A DNA stretch of 64,000 nt from contig JAFGTS010000014.1 in assembly GCA_016933965.1 (NCBI GenBank), positions 1-64,000 of the forward strand, in the 5' to 3' direction. The first letter of the stretch is position 1, and each line of letters starts with the position of its first letter. The notes under the pieces are model-generated. The model made no database searches. It was given only the letters and a program-made list of their open reading frames with translations, and was not told where the DNA came from. Below are positions 18,452 to 26,763 of the stretch, in pieces. The position numbers and the translations under genes are program-made. Source of the stretch: Deltaproteobacteria bacterium (GTDB lineage Bacteria > Desulfobacterota > Syntrophia > Syntrophales > UBA2210).

Positions 18452-18478
18452 CTACCATATCCAAAGAACGAGGATTGT

Positions 18479-18922
18479 ATGGCTGATAACAATAAAGAAG
18501 ATCAAAACTGGGAACCCAAGATCGTGGCCTTTGTCTGCAACTGGTGTACCTATGCGGGGGCCGACCTGGCGGGGATCAGCAGAATTCAGTATCCACCCAA
18601 CGTCAGGCTGATACGGCTTCCCTGTTCCGGAAGGGTCAATCCCTTCTATGTCGTCAAAGCGCTGCAGGAAGGGGCTGACGGTGTTCTCGTATCAGGTTGC
18701 CATCCAGGCGAGTGTCACTACCTCACGGGAAATCTCTCGGCCCGGAGAAAGTTCTCCATGCTGAAAAATTTCCTGACCTATGTCGGGGTCGAACCCGACC
18801 GAACGCTTTTTACGTGGGTTTCAGCATCGGAAGGCGAGAAGTTCGCTCATGTCATCAAGGGTGTGACCGACAAGGTAAAAGCCCTGGGACCGGCGAAAAA
18901 GCTGGTGAAGAAGTTCGATTAG
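18479..18922 (+). CDS. floxD: MvhD/FloxD-type iron-sulfur electron-transfer subunit
   Basis: A 147-residue protein of the MvhD (hydrogenase delta subunit) family, which passes electrons to HdrA through a [2Fe-2S] centre. Conserved cysteines are C20 and C23 in VCNWCTYAGAD, C49 in RLPCSGRV, and C74 and C79 in SGCHPGECHY. Length fits the family. No hydrogenase gene is present in the window, so the donor is probably the Flox module downstream, as in the FloxABCD-HdrABC complex of sulfate reducers. It lies 27 bases after hdrA with GAGGA before the ATG, and is followed 47 bases later by the FloxC-like gene. Confidence 0.9.
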   Translation: MADNNKEDQNWEPKIVAFVCNWCTYAGADLAGISRIQYPPNVRLIRLPCSGRVNPFYVVKALQEGADGVLVSGCHPGECHYLTGNLSARRKFSMLKNFLTYVGVEPDRTLFTWVSASEGEKFAHVIKGVTDKVKALGPAKKLVKKFD

Positions 18923-18969
18923 GCGATGCATTGCGAAAACCAAATACTGGGAACGAGGAATCTTAGGCT

Positions 18970-19980
18970 GTGAAAAATATTGAGAATCAATTGCGGGAAG
19001 AAGCAAAAAAACTGCTGGATGACGGTAAGGTCAACGTCATTGTCGGGTACGAGGAAGGAACACTTCCCGGGCAGACGACACCCTGTTTCATTGAAAGTTC
19101 GGCCGACGCCGACCGGCTTGTTTGGAATCCCTTCTGTTCCATGAATCTGGCAAAGTACGTTCATGATATCATCCATCGTCACAGGGACTCGCAGAAACGG
19201 GCGAAGCCGGAAGAACGGACGAAGAAGATCGTCGGTGTCGTGGCGCGGGGCTGTACCACGCGGTCACTCATTCTGAACCTGCAGGAGAAACAGTACGAAA
19301 GAGAAGAACTGGTCATTATCGGCGTTCCCTGCACAGGGTACGTGGCCCGCAGGAAACTTGACCGTGCGGCCGGTGGAAAAGAGATCATCGGGTGTGCCGT
19401 CAACGGCGACCGGTTGACGGTGACCACCGCCGGTGGTGACAGCGACATTCTCCTGAAAGACATCATTTCCAACAGCTGTATGACCTGTCGATATAACAAT
19501 CCCATCATATCGGACATCATGGTGGGAGATCCGGCCCCTCCCATGGAGCCCGGCAGGGAATACGACGCCGTAACGGAATTCGAGAACAAAACAGAGGAGG
19601 AGCGCTGGGCCTATTTCGCCGGGGAGATGGACAAATGTATCCGCTGTTACGCCTGCCGGAATGCCTGCCCCTCCTGCTACTGCAAAGTATGCTTCCTTGA
19701 GCAGAATCAGCCCAAGTGGATCGGCGTCGGCGTCGAGGAGACCGACACCCAGGTATTCCAGTTCATGCGGATGTTCCACATGGCGGGCAGATGTGTCGAT
19801 TGCGGTTCCTGCGTCGAGGTCTGCCCCATGGGCGTGGATCTGAGAACATTCCTCAAAAAACTCGATAAGGACGGATTTGAACTTTTCGAACACCGGGCCG
19901 GTGAGTCTCTCGAGAGCCTGCCGCCGCTCAGTGTCCATTCGATGAACGATAAAGAGGAATTCATCTACGAACCGGAGTAA
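18970..19980 (+). CDS. floxC: FloxC-like iron-sulfur protein with two 4Fe-4S sites
   Basis: This 336-residue protein has a C-terminal ferredoxin-type domain with C223/C226/C229/C233 and C275/C278/C281/C285. A nearby CPSCYCKVC stretch adds C236, C238 and C241. The N-terminal half carries ARGCTTRS, GVPCTGYV and SCMTCRYNNP, resembling F420-hydrogenase/dehydrogenase beta-type proteins. By position and motifs it fits the FloxC electron-wire subunit between NADH-oxidising FloxA and HdrABC. That name is an assignment by context. It starts with GTG at 18970, and GAGGAA lies about 11 bases upstream. It is followed by hdrC after 22 bases. Confidence 0.75.
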   Translation: MKNIENQLREEAKKLLDDGKVNVIVGYEEGTLPGQTTPCFIESSADADRLVWNPFCSMNLAKYVHDIIHRHRDSQKRAKPEERTKKIVGVVARGCTTRSLILNLQEKQYEREELVIIGVPCTGYVARRKLDRAAGGKEIIGCAVNGDRLTVTTAGGDSDILLKDIISNSCMTCRYNNPIISDIMVGDPAPPMEPGREYDAVTEFENKTEEERWAYFAGEMDKCIRCYACRNACPSCYCKVCFLEQNQPKWIGVGVEETDTQVFQFMRMFHMAGRCVDCGSCVEVCPMGVDLRTFLKKLDKDGFELFEHRAGESLESLPPLSVHSMNDKEEFIYEPE

Positions 19981-20002
19981 GAGAACAATAAACGGAGTGA
20001 AC

Positions 20003-20527
20003 ATGGGAACGTTTTTAGAAGAGATCAATGAGAAAATCGGGGGAGTCCCCATTCAGGCCTGCTACCACTGCAGAAAGTGTACAGCCGGGTGTCCGGTGGC
20101 CTTTGCCATGGATTACAACCCGAACGCCGTCATCAAGATGATCCAGATGGGGAAGCGTGATGAGGTTCTGAACAGCTCGACGATCTGGCTCTGCGCCTCC
20201 TGTGAAACCTGCGTAACGCGCTGCCCCAACGAGGTCGATATCGCCCGGATGATGGACGTGTTGCGGGAAACGGCGATCGAGAACAATATCGAGCCGAAAG
20301 AAAAGAATATTCTGAAATTTCATGAAGCGTTCCTATCGAATATCAAGTTCGGCGGCAGGATCAACGAGCCGCTCATGATCATGCTCTATAAGATGAAATC
20401 GGGAGATTATTTCTCCGACCTCGGGATGGGAATGAGCATGTTCATGAAGGGGAAGATAAAACTTCTGTCCCCGAGAACGAGTGACATGAAATCGGTGAGA
20501 AATATATTCAAAGCAACCGGTAAATAG
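20003..20527 (+). CDS. hdrC: HdrC, 4Fe-4S subunit of heterodisulfide reductase-like complex
   Basis: A 174-residue, two-cluster ferredoxin-type subunit that relays electrons from HdrA to HdrB. Cysteine sets are C20/C23/C26/C30 (CYHCRKCTAGCP) and C64/C67/C70/C74 (CASCETCVTRCP), followed by the VDIARMMDVLRE helix typical of HdrC. A GTG six bases upstream (19997) is also in frame, but CGGAG at 19993-19997 is correctly spaced only for the ATG at 20003. Length is normal for soluble HdrC. It sits between the FloxC-like gene and hdrB (gap 51 bases). Confidence 0.92.
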   Translation: MGTFLEEINEKIGGVPIQACYHCRKCTAGCPVAFAMDYNPNAVIKMIQMGKRDEVLNSSTIWLCASCETCVTRCPNEVDIARMMDVLRETAIENNIEPKEKNILKFHEAFLSNIKFGGRINEPLMIMLYKMKSGDYFSDLGMGMSMFMKGKIKLLSPRTSDMKSVRNIFKATGK

Positions 20528-20578
20528 AGAAGAGACGGCCCTGTCATCGCTGTTTGCCGATGTTGAAGGAGGCTATCG

Positions 20579-21427
20579 TTGAAAGTTTCATATTATCCAG
20601 GATGTTCGCTGCATGCCACGGGAAGGGAGTATGACGAGTCCGTTAAAGCCGTCAGCACGGCATTGAATATAGAACTCAATGAGGTGGATGACTGGTCCTG
20701 CTGCGGAGCGTCATCGGCCCATATGACCAATTACAAGCTCTCCGTCGCGCTTCCGGCAAGAAACCTGATCGCCGCCGAGAAAAATGAATGGGACGTCATG
20801 GTTCCCTGCGCCGCCTGTTTCAACCGGTTCAAGTCCGCGCAGCACCACCTTGAGAAGGATGAGGCGTTGCGCTCTGAAATAGAAAACGCTCTCGGCATGA
20901 AGTACGCCGGTTCGGTGGCGGTCCGGACACCGATCGATGTCATTTACAATGACATCGGTATCGATGCGATCCGGGAACTGGTAAAGAAACCCCTGGAAGG
21001 CCTGAAACCCGTCTCCTATTACGGATGTCTGCTCCTGCGGCCGCCCGAGGTGTGCCAGTTCGATGATTACGAGAATCCCTACATGCTTGACGCGATCATG
21101 AACGGTCTCGGTGCGGAATCGCGCAAATGGTCCTGCAAGACCGACTGCTGCGGAGGAAGCCTGACCCTGGGGAAAACGGAGATCGTCATCAGGCTGGTGG
21201 ACCGTCTCATGACCATGGCCCGCGAAGCGGGGGCCAATTGCCTGGTGACGGCATGCCCCGTCTGCTTTGCGAACCTCGATACAAGGGCGAGTGAAAACGT
21301 GGTGCTCCCGGCGTTTTACTTTACCGAACTCATTGCTCTTGCCCTGGGGCTTGAGGGATACGATTCCTGGTTCAGGATGCACAACGTCAATCCCCGTCCC
21401 CTGCTGAGCTCCCTGGGGCTTGTGTAA
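20579..21427 (+). CDS. hdrB: HdrB, catalytic CCG-domain subunit
   Basis: A 282-residue protein with two CCG domains. The first has C9, C41-C42, C77 and C80; the second has C150, C190-C191, C226 and C229. In methanogens each set binds a non-cubane [4Fe-4S] cluster that cleaves the CoM-S-S-CoB disulfide. All ten cysteines are present, so the protein looks active. CoM and CoB are not expected in this organism, and the physiological acceptor is unknown. In sulfate reducers DsrC trisulfide or a small thiol has been proposed. Start TTG at 20579 is supported by GAAGGAGG nine bases upstream. Confidence 0.93.
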   Translation: MKVSYYPGCSLHATGREYDESVKAVSTALNIELNEVDDWSCCGASSAHMTNYKLSVALPARNLIAAEKNEWDVMVPCAACFNRFKSAQHHLEKDEALRSEIENALGMKYAGSVAVRTPIDVIYNDIGIDAIRELVKKPLEGLKPVSYYGCLLLRPPEVCQFDDYENPYMLDAIMNGLGAESRKWSCKTDCCGGSLTLGKTEIVIRLVDRLMTMAREAGANCLVTACPVCFANLDTRASENVVLPAFYFTELIALALGLEGYDSWFRMHNVNPRPLLSSLGLV

Positions 21428-21491
21428 GCATGAGGGTTGATTACGAACAATCCTGAAAGCACATAACTAAAAAAGCTGACTAAGGAACGAT

Positions 21492-22517
21492 ATGGAAAAG
21501 AGAGTGATTAAAAAGGACGCCCTGGCCGGTATTGTACAGAAACTGGCGGAAGATACGCTGGTCTATGCGCCGGTTCAGGAAGAGGATCAGGTACTCTTCA
21601 AGGCTCTGAAACAGGGAATGGCGCCGTTGATCGACTTCGCGAACGCGAAAAACGCGCCGAAAAATTTCTTCTTTCCCCAGACGGAGACAATGCTCAAGTT
21701 CTTTCGCAGTGAGCGGGGCAGGGAACTTTCCGAGGTCGTCGAAGGATCTCCCGAGGCGATCCTGTTCGGCGTCCGTCCCTGCGATGCGCGGAGCTTCGTC
21801 CTGCTGGACGCTGTCTTCAATGATCCGACATATAAAGATCCCTATTACATCGAGAGAAGAGAAAAAACGACAATCGTCTCGCTGGGCTGTGTCAACCCGC
21901 CCTACACGACCTGTTTCTGCACCTCCGTCGGTGGCCACCCCCTTTCTTCGGAAGGTGCCGACGTGATGCTGACGGAGATGGAAGAGGGATATCTGGCCGA
22001 GTTTCTGACCGAGAAGGGTGAGAAGCTTCTGGCCCGTCTGGGTGATCTGTCGGCGGCCGATCAGGGGTTGGATGAGAAAAAGAAGGAAATCTCCGCAGCA
22101 GCTGAGGGTAAGATCAAATCCCATATTCCGGGTAAAGAGATCAAACCATGGCTCGATGAGAATTTCGAACATCCCTTCTGGGATACGATTCATAAAAGCT
22201 GTCTTGCCTGCGGTACCTGCACCTATCTGTGTCCCACCTGCCACTGCTTTGACATCACCGATGAAGTGAAGGGCGACGGCGGGCAGCGTATCCGCTCCTG
22301 GGATTCCTGCATGTCCTGGCTTTTCACCATGGAAACCTCGGGCCATAATCCGAGACCGAGCCAGAAGGAGCGATGGCGCCAGAGACTGATGCACAAGTTC
22401 CGGTATTTCGTTGACAGATATGGGGCGATCGCCTGTGTCGGTTGCGGCCGGTGCGTCATGTACTGCCCCGTCAATATAGACATACGAAAGATTGTAACGG
22501 ATATTTCGAAACAATAG
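21492..22517 (+). CDS. floxB: FloxB-like 4Fe-4S protein (AsrA/HydB type)
   Basis: A 341-residue soluble protein. The N-terminal two-thirds carries the family segment EAILFGVRPCDARSFVLLD and SLGCVNPPYTTCFCTSVGG, and two 4Fe-4S sites lie at C237/C240/C243/C247 and C315/C318/C321/C325. This arrangement is shared by anaerobic sulfite reductase subunit A, sulfhydrogenase beta and FloxB. No sulfite reductase catalytic subunit lies nearby, and hdr genes flank it, so FloxB is preferred. It should carry electrons from FloxA to the FloxC/MvhD branch. ATG at 21492 with AAGGA upstream. FloxA follows at 22533, 15 bases after the stop. Confidence 0.82.
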   Translation: MEKRVIKKDALAGIVQKLAEDTLVYAPVQEEDQVLFKALKQGMAPLIDFANAKNAPKNFFFPQTETMLKFFRSERGRELSEVVEGSPEAILFGVRPCDARSFVLLDAVFNDPTYKDPYYIERREKTTIVSLGCVNPPYTTCFCTSVGGHPLSSEGADVMLTEMEEGYLAEFLTEKGEKLLARLGDLSAADQGLDEKKKEISAAAEGKIKSHIPGKEIKPWLDENFEHPFWDTIHKSCLACGTCTYLCPTCHCFDITDEVKGDGGQRIRSWDSCMSWLFTMETSGHNPRPSQKERWRQRLMHKFRYFVDRYGAIACVGCGRCVMYCPVNIDIRKIVTDISKQ

Positions 22518-22532
22518 TGTGTGGAGATGGTA

Positions 22533-23375
22533 ATGCAAACGAACCCTTATGTACCGATACCTGTCAACGTCGATAAAATCATCACGGAAGTGACGACCAA
22601 GGATATCAAGACGTTCCGCCTCGCCTTCGTGAACAAGGAAGATGAGGAAAACTTCAAGTACCTTCCCGGCCAGTTCGCCGAGCTTTCCGTCTTCGGAAAG
22701 GGCGAGTCACCGATCGGGATCGCGTCCTCACCCACGCAGAAAGGTTACATTGAATTTACCGTGCAGAAGGCCGGTGTGGTAACGAGCGAGCTCCACGCCA
22801 TGGAAGAAGGGACCCTGATGGGTGTACGAGGCCCCCTGGGGAACACCTGGCCCATCGATTACCTCGAGGGAAAGAACATCGTCATCGTCGGCGGCGGGTT
22901 TGCCTTCACCACGCTCCGGTCGCTGCTCAATTACATGATAGACGACGCGAACCGCTCCCGGTTCCAGAACATCACCGTCGTGTACGGCGCCCGTGAGCCG
23001 GGTCTCCTGATCTACAAGGACGAGCTTGCACAGTGGGAGAAAAGGGACGACATTAATCTCAATGTCACCGTCGACAAAGGGGATGAGACTTGGAAAGGTC
23101 GCGAAGGATTCGTTCCCACGGTCTGTAAGGAAGTGGCCCCGAGCTCTGAAAACGCCGTGGCTGTCATATGCGGGCCTCCCATCATGATACGGTTCACCCT
23201 GCCCGTCTTCTTCGATCTCGGATTTTCCAGGGAGAACATCTATACCTCACTGGAAATGAGGATGAAGTGCGGCATTGGAAAGTGCGGTCGCTGCAACGTG
23301 GGACACAAGTATGTCTGCAAGGACGGCCCCGTGTTCTCACTTGCCGAACTGGACGGCTTGACGAAAGAATACTAA
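22533..23375 (+). CDS. floxA: FloxA-like FAD/NAD(P)H oxidoreductase with C-terminal 2Fe-2S site
   Basis: A 280-residue ferredoxin-NADP reductase-fold protein. The FAD domain contains LPGQFAELSV and SPIGIASSP. The NAD(P) domain has VRGPLGNTWP, IVIVGGGFAFTTLRSL and CGPPIMIRF. The C-terminal CGIGKCGRCNVGHKYVC binds [2Fe-2S], as in AsrB and PyrK relatives. It is the likely entry point for NADH electrons into the Flox-Hdr complex. Two upstream in-frame starts exist (GTG 22521, ATG 22527), but TGGAG at 22522-22526 is best spaced for the ATG at 22533. It is the last gene of the operon, followed by a 196-bp gap with a 36-bp palindrome. Confidence 0.85.
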   Translation: MQTNPYVPIPVNVDKIITEVTTKDIKTFRLAFVNKEDEENFKYLPGQFAELSVFGKGESPIGIASSPTQKGYIEFTVQKAGVVTSELHAMEEGTLMGVRGPLGNTWPIDYLEGKNIVIVGGGFAFTTLRSLLNYMIDDANRSRFQNITVVYGAREPGLLIYKDELAQWEKRDDINLNVTVDKGDETWKGREGFVPTVCKEVAPSSENAVAVICGPPIMIRFTLPVFFDLGFSRENIYTSLEMRMKCGIGKCGRCNVGHKYVCKDGPVFSLAELDGLTKEY

Positions 23376-23411
23376 ATACAGTCTGATAGAATTCATCCTT
23401 CCAACCAGAAA

Positions 23412-23447
23412 ACGGATGTTTATCCTTTAAAAAGGATAAACATCCGT
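23412..23447. repeat. 36-bp perfect palindrome between floxA and nfnA
   Basis: ACGGATGTTTATCCTTT is followed by AA and then by its exact reverse complement, giving 17 paired bases on each side. No T-tract follows on the plus strand; on the minus strand TTTTCTGGTT follows. It lies 36 bases after the floxA stop and about 125 bases before nfnA. It could be a 3'-end stabiliser, a Rho-aided stop or an operator. Confidence 0.8.
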
Positions 23448-23571
23448 GCTATAGTCCGCGAGCATGTGAACGCCCGGCGGCCGCGCGGGTATTCGCAGTA
23501 TACGTATTTTACGGCTTTGTAGGAAGTCATCATATCAATCTGCAGAATTTCAATTCAGGGGGTGTCAAACC

Positions 23572-24411
23572 TTGAACAGGATCATCGATAAGGAATCAAT
23601 ATCGGAGAATGTCATACAGATGGTCATCGAAGCGCCCGAGATCGCCCGCAAACGGAAGGCGGGGCAGTTTGTCGTGCTCATGACCGACGAAAAGGGGGAG
23701 CGGATACCGCTCACCATTGTCGACGAGGACAGGGAAGCGGGAACGATAGACATCATCTATCAGGTCGTCGGGAAGACAACCGCCTGCCTTGCCGCCATGA
23801 ATCCGGGGGATGAACTATTCAGCGTTGTCGGACCCCTCGGCAAGGCGACGGATATTGAGCAGTTCGGTACCTGTGTCTGTGTCGGCGGCGGTGTCGGTAT
23901 CGGTGTCGTGTATCCCATCGCGAAGGCGCTGAAAGAGCTGGGGAACCGGGTCGTATCGATCATCGGGGCCCGGTCGAAGAACATCCTTATTCTCGAGGAG
24001 AAGATGCGTGCCGTGAGCGACGAACTTCTGGTCGCCACCGACGACGGGAGTTATGGCCATCACGGTTTTGTCAGCGATGTTCTCCAGAGCCGCATCGATG
24101 CGGGAGAGACGATAGACCGTGTCTTTGCCGTCGGTCCCGTGCCGATGATGCGGGTCCTCTCGGAACTGACCAGGCCCTATCACATTCCGACCATCGTCAG
24201 TCTCAACCCGATCATGGTCGATGCCACCGGCATGTGCGGCGCCTGCCGCGTTTCCGTCGGCGGCGAGACAAAACTTGCCTGCGTCGACGGTCCGGAATTT
24301 GACGGGCATGAGGTTGATTTCGGCCTGCTGGCGAGCCGCCTGAGGATGTACACGGAACAGGAAAAAGAAGCAATAGACCATCTGGAGTGTCAATGCCATG
24401 GACGAAAGTAA
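23572..24411 (+). CDS. nfnA: NfnA-type ferredoxin:NADP oxidoreductase small subunit (SudB-like)
   Basis: A 279-residue FAD and [2Fe-2S] protein. Motifs: RKRKAGQFVVLM and ERIPLTIVD (FAD), VGPLGKATDIEQFG, CVGGGVGIGVVYPIAKAL (NAD binding), VGPVPMMRVLSEL, and C-terminal GMCGACRVSVGG...ACVDGPEFDGHEVDF with the cluster cysteines. NfnAB couples NADH and reduced ferredoxin oxidation to NADP+ reduction, or the reverse, by electron bifurcation; older names are SudB or GltX. The TTG start at 23572 has AGGGGGTG eight bases upstream. Its last 14 bases overlap nfnB, a sign of coupled translation. Confidence 0.9.
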   Translation: MNRIIDKESISENVIQMVIEAPEIARKRKAGQFVVLMTDEKGERIPLTIVDEDREAGTIDIIYQVVGKTTACLAAMNPGDELFSVVGPLGKATDIEQFGTCVCVGGGVGIGVVYPIAKALKELGNRVVSIIGARSKNILILEEKMRAVSDELLVATDDGSYGHHGFVSDVLQSRIDAGETIDRVFAVGPVPMMRVLSELTRPYHIPTIVSLNPIMVDATGMCGACRVSVGGETKLACVDGPEFDGHEVDFGLLASRLRMYTEQEKEAIDHLECQCHGRK

Positions 24412-25801
24412 GAAGAAAAAGGAAAAGGTCCCGCGGCAGGGCATGCCGGAACAGGACCCGGGAGAACGGGTGCGGAACTTTGATGAGGTGCCCCTGGGAT
24501 ACACGGAAGAACAGGCCCTGCTCGAAGCATCACGCTGCATTCACTGTAAAAAACCCCTCTGTGTCAACGGGTGTCCTGTCGATATCGATATTCCCGGCTT
24601 CATTGCACTGATCACAGAGAGGGATTTTGCCGGCGCGGCCCGCAAGATCAAGGAAACCAATTCATTGCCGGCGGTCTGCGGCCGTGTCTGTCCCCAGGAA
24701 AGCCAGTGCGAGGCGACCTGCATCCTCGGCAAGAAAGGCGATCCTGTGGCGATCGGACGGCTCGAGCGTTTTGTCGCCGACTTTGAGCGTGGCACCGGGG
24801 AGATCCTGATCCCGGAGATGGCGCCGAAAACGGGCAAGCGGGTCGCCGTCGTCGGTGCCGGACCGGCGGGGCTGACCATAGCGGGGGACCTCATCAAGCT
24901 CGGCCATGACGTGACCATATTTGAGGGCCTTCACAAGTCCGGCGGCGTCCTGATCTACGGCATACCGGAATTCCGTCTTCCCAAGAGCATCGTTGATGCC
25001 GAGGTAGATTTTCTGAAGCGCATGGGTGTCGAGATCGTCACCAACGCCGTGGTCGGGAGACTGAAGACCGTGGATGACCTCTTCGCGGAGGGGTATGATG
25101 CCGTTTTCCTGGGTGTCGGCGCCGGCGCGCCGGTCTTCATGAACATCCCCGGCGAAAACCTGAGCGGCATATACTCGGCCAATGAATACCTGACCCGGTC
25201 GAACCTGATGAAGGCCTACCGGTTTCCCGAGTATGACACGCCTATCGCCCGCGGAAGAAACGTGGGCGTCATCGGCGGCGGGAATGTGACGATGGATGCC
25301 GCCAGGACAGCCCTTCGAATGGGCGCCGAGAACGTCTATGTCATCTACCGGCGAACCGAAACGGAAATGCCCGCCCGGATAGAGGAAGTACATCACGCCA
25401 GGGAAGAGGGCGTGCAGTTTCACCTGTTGACCAATCCGGTCGAATATATCAGCGACGAGAGCGGCTGGGTGAAGGGTGCCCGGTGCATCCGCATGGAGCT
25501 GGGTGAGCCCGACGAATCGGGACGGCGGCGTCCTGTGCCCATTGAAGGTTCGGAATTCGTCATCGACGTGGATATGGTGGTCGTTGCCATCGGGACCATG
25601 GCGAATCCCGTCATTCAGGCTACCACGCCCGGTCTGGAAACGAACCGGCGCGGCTATATCATTGCTGATGAGGAAACGGGAGAAACAACCCGTGAGGGCG
25701 TGTTCGCCGGCGGTGACATCGTGACCGGGTCGGCGACGGTGATACTTGCCATGGGCGCCGCAAAAAAAGCCGCCCGGGCGATCCATGCCTACCTAAAATA
25801 A
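24398..25801 (+). CDS. nfnB: NfnB-type large subunit, GltD-like flavoprotein (SudA-like)
   Basis: A 467-residue partner of NfnA. The N-terminal double-cluster domain has the series CIHCKKPLCVNGC, then AVCGRVCPQESQCEATC. The b-type FAD domain has VVGAGPAGLTIAGDL and FGIPEF-like YGIPEFRLPK. The NADP(H) domain has IGGGNVTMDAARTALRMGAENVYVIYRR. The C-terminal FAGGDIVTGSATVILAMGAAKKAARAI closes the flavin site. The same architecture is found inside the HdrA of this window (residues about 156-620), so the two are paralogous modules. Length is standard. The stop codon is directly followed by the left end of an RAYT element (25803). Confidence 0.92.
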   Translation: MDESKKKKEKVPRQGMPEQDPGERVRNFDEVPLGYTEEQALLEASRCIHCKKPLCVNGCPVDIDIPGFIALITERDFAGAARKIKETNSLPAVCGRVCPQESQCEATCILGKKGDPVAIGRLERFVADFERGTGEILIPEMAPKTGKRVAVVGAGPAGLTIAGDLIKLGHDVTIFEGLHKSGGVLIYGIPEFRLPKSIVDAEVDFLKRMGVEIVTNAVVGRLKTVDDLFAEGYDAVFLGVGAGAPVFMNIPGENLSGIYSANEYLTRSNLMKAYRFPEYDTPIARGRNVGVIGGGNVTMDAARTALRMGAENVYVIYRRTETEMPARIEEVHHAREEGVQFHLLTNPVEYISDESGWVKGARCIRMELGEPDESGRRRPVPIEGSEFVIDVDMVVVAIGTMANPVIQATTPGLETNRRGYIIADEETGETTREGVFAGGDIVTGSATVILAMGAAKKAARAIHAYLK

Positions 25802-25802
25802 A

Positions 25803-26753
25803 TGGGGTCAGGTCTTGCAATATAACATTTACGGCATTTTTTGCCCCTTGGTCTTTTCAATCCGGCGAATTGTTCTACTGACCGTCGTATAATGGACACC
25901 GATAAGATTGGAAATTTCATTCATTGTATATCCATATTCCACATAGGCACGATATATTAAATTCCCTCGTTCTCTCTTGTCCTTTCCTTCCAATTCGATG
26001 CGTAAATCCTCAAGAGACGGGCGATTTGCGAAACGGTGTTCTCGTGGGACCTCCCTTGCGTCGTGTTGTTCTTCCAGGTGAGGCTTTAGCCTGTCAATAA
26101 ATTCTATCGAACCAAGGAATATCTGTCCCTTCACTTCGGTCCAAGGTGGTTTTTCATCAATGCCATCATAAATATATTGCGTATACGCCTGTATCGCTTT
26201 TTCTCTTGTTTCACCAAATTGCAGAAGAAGCCAATCAATTGTGAGAAATGGAGGTTTCTGAGTCATTCCCGCCATTGCCCGATAGCTGCTCCATGGCCAG
26301 CGCTCAGGACCCGACACAATTCCTGTCCGTACCGGATTCAGAACAATGTATCGACACAATGATAGCAAGTAACTTTCTTTTTCGACCAGGATCGCCTTGT
26401 ACCGTCCCTGAAAGAGATGACCAACATTGTTATAGCGATAGTTGAACTTCTGTGTATAGACACCGTTGAGATGTCTCATCCCCTTGGAAAGATTACCATC
26501 CGGTGTCTCTATCACGAGATGGTAGTGATTTTTCATCAGACAATATGCATGGCAAAGCCAGTTGTATCTTTCCACAACTGACTCAAGCACGTTGAGAAAG
26601 GTGTTTTTATCGCTGTCATTACGATAAATATCATGTCGGGCATTACCTCGCGAGGTAACATGGTATATCGCATAAGGATATTCTATACGAAGTGGTCGTG
26701 CCATATAACCCCCCCTTGGTTCTAAAAATGTTATAATGCAAGACCTGACCCCA
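25803..26753. mobile_element. RAYT transposon-like unit with 28-bp inverted ends
   Basis: The left end (25803-25830) and right end (26726-26753) are inverted copies with one mismatch in 28, both beginning TGGGGTCAGGTCTTGCA. They enclose one transposase gene. The left end starts one base after the nfnB stop codon and covers the transposase stop; the right end lies ten bases before the rmlC stop. No target-site duplication is evident. Confidence 0.8.
25829..26704 (-). CDS. REP-associated tyrosine transposase (RAYT, Y1/IS200-like)
   Basis: A 291-residue Y1 HUH endonuclease. The N-terminus MARPLRIEYPYAIYHVTSRGN is characteristic. The metal-binding HUH motif is HYH in LMKNHYHLVIE, and the candidate catalytic Tyr lies in LNGVYTQKFNYRYN. 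RYIVLNPVRTGIV is a further family block. The C-terminus has a helix-turn-helix (NEISNLIGVHYTTVSRTIRR). These enzymes act on hairpin-forming single-stranded ends. The frame is intact and the ends are preserved, so it may be active or recently so. It sits antisense between nfnB and rmlC. Confidence 0.92.
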   Translation of the reverse strand: MARPLRIEYPYAIYHVTSRGNARHDIYRNDSDKNTFLNVLESVVERYNWLCHAYCLMKNHYHLVIETPDGNLSKGMRHLNGVYTQKFNYRYNNVGHLFQGRYKAILVEKESYLLSLCRYIVLNPVRTGIVSGPERWPWSSYRAMAGMTQKPPFLTIDWLLLQFGETREKAIQAYTQYIYDGIDEKPPWTEVKGQIFLGSIEFIDRLKPHLEEQHDAREVPREHRFANRPSLEDLRIELEGKDKRERGNLIYRAYVEYGYTMNEISNLIGVHYTTVSRTIRRIEKTKGQKMP

Positions 26754-26763
26754 GGTTTGGGTT

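Noticed and set aside
21492-23375. Anaerobic sulfite reductase AsrA/AsrB
   Set aside because: Subunit types match, but no AsrC (siroheme sulfite reductase) gene is present and the pair sits within an hdr operon.
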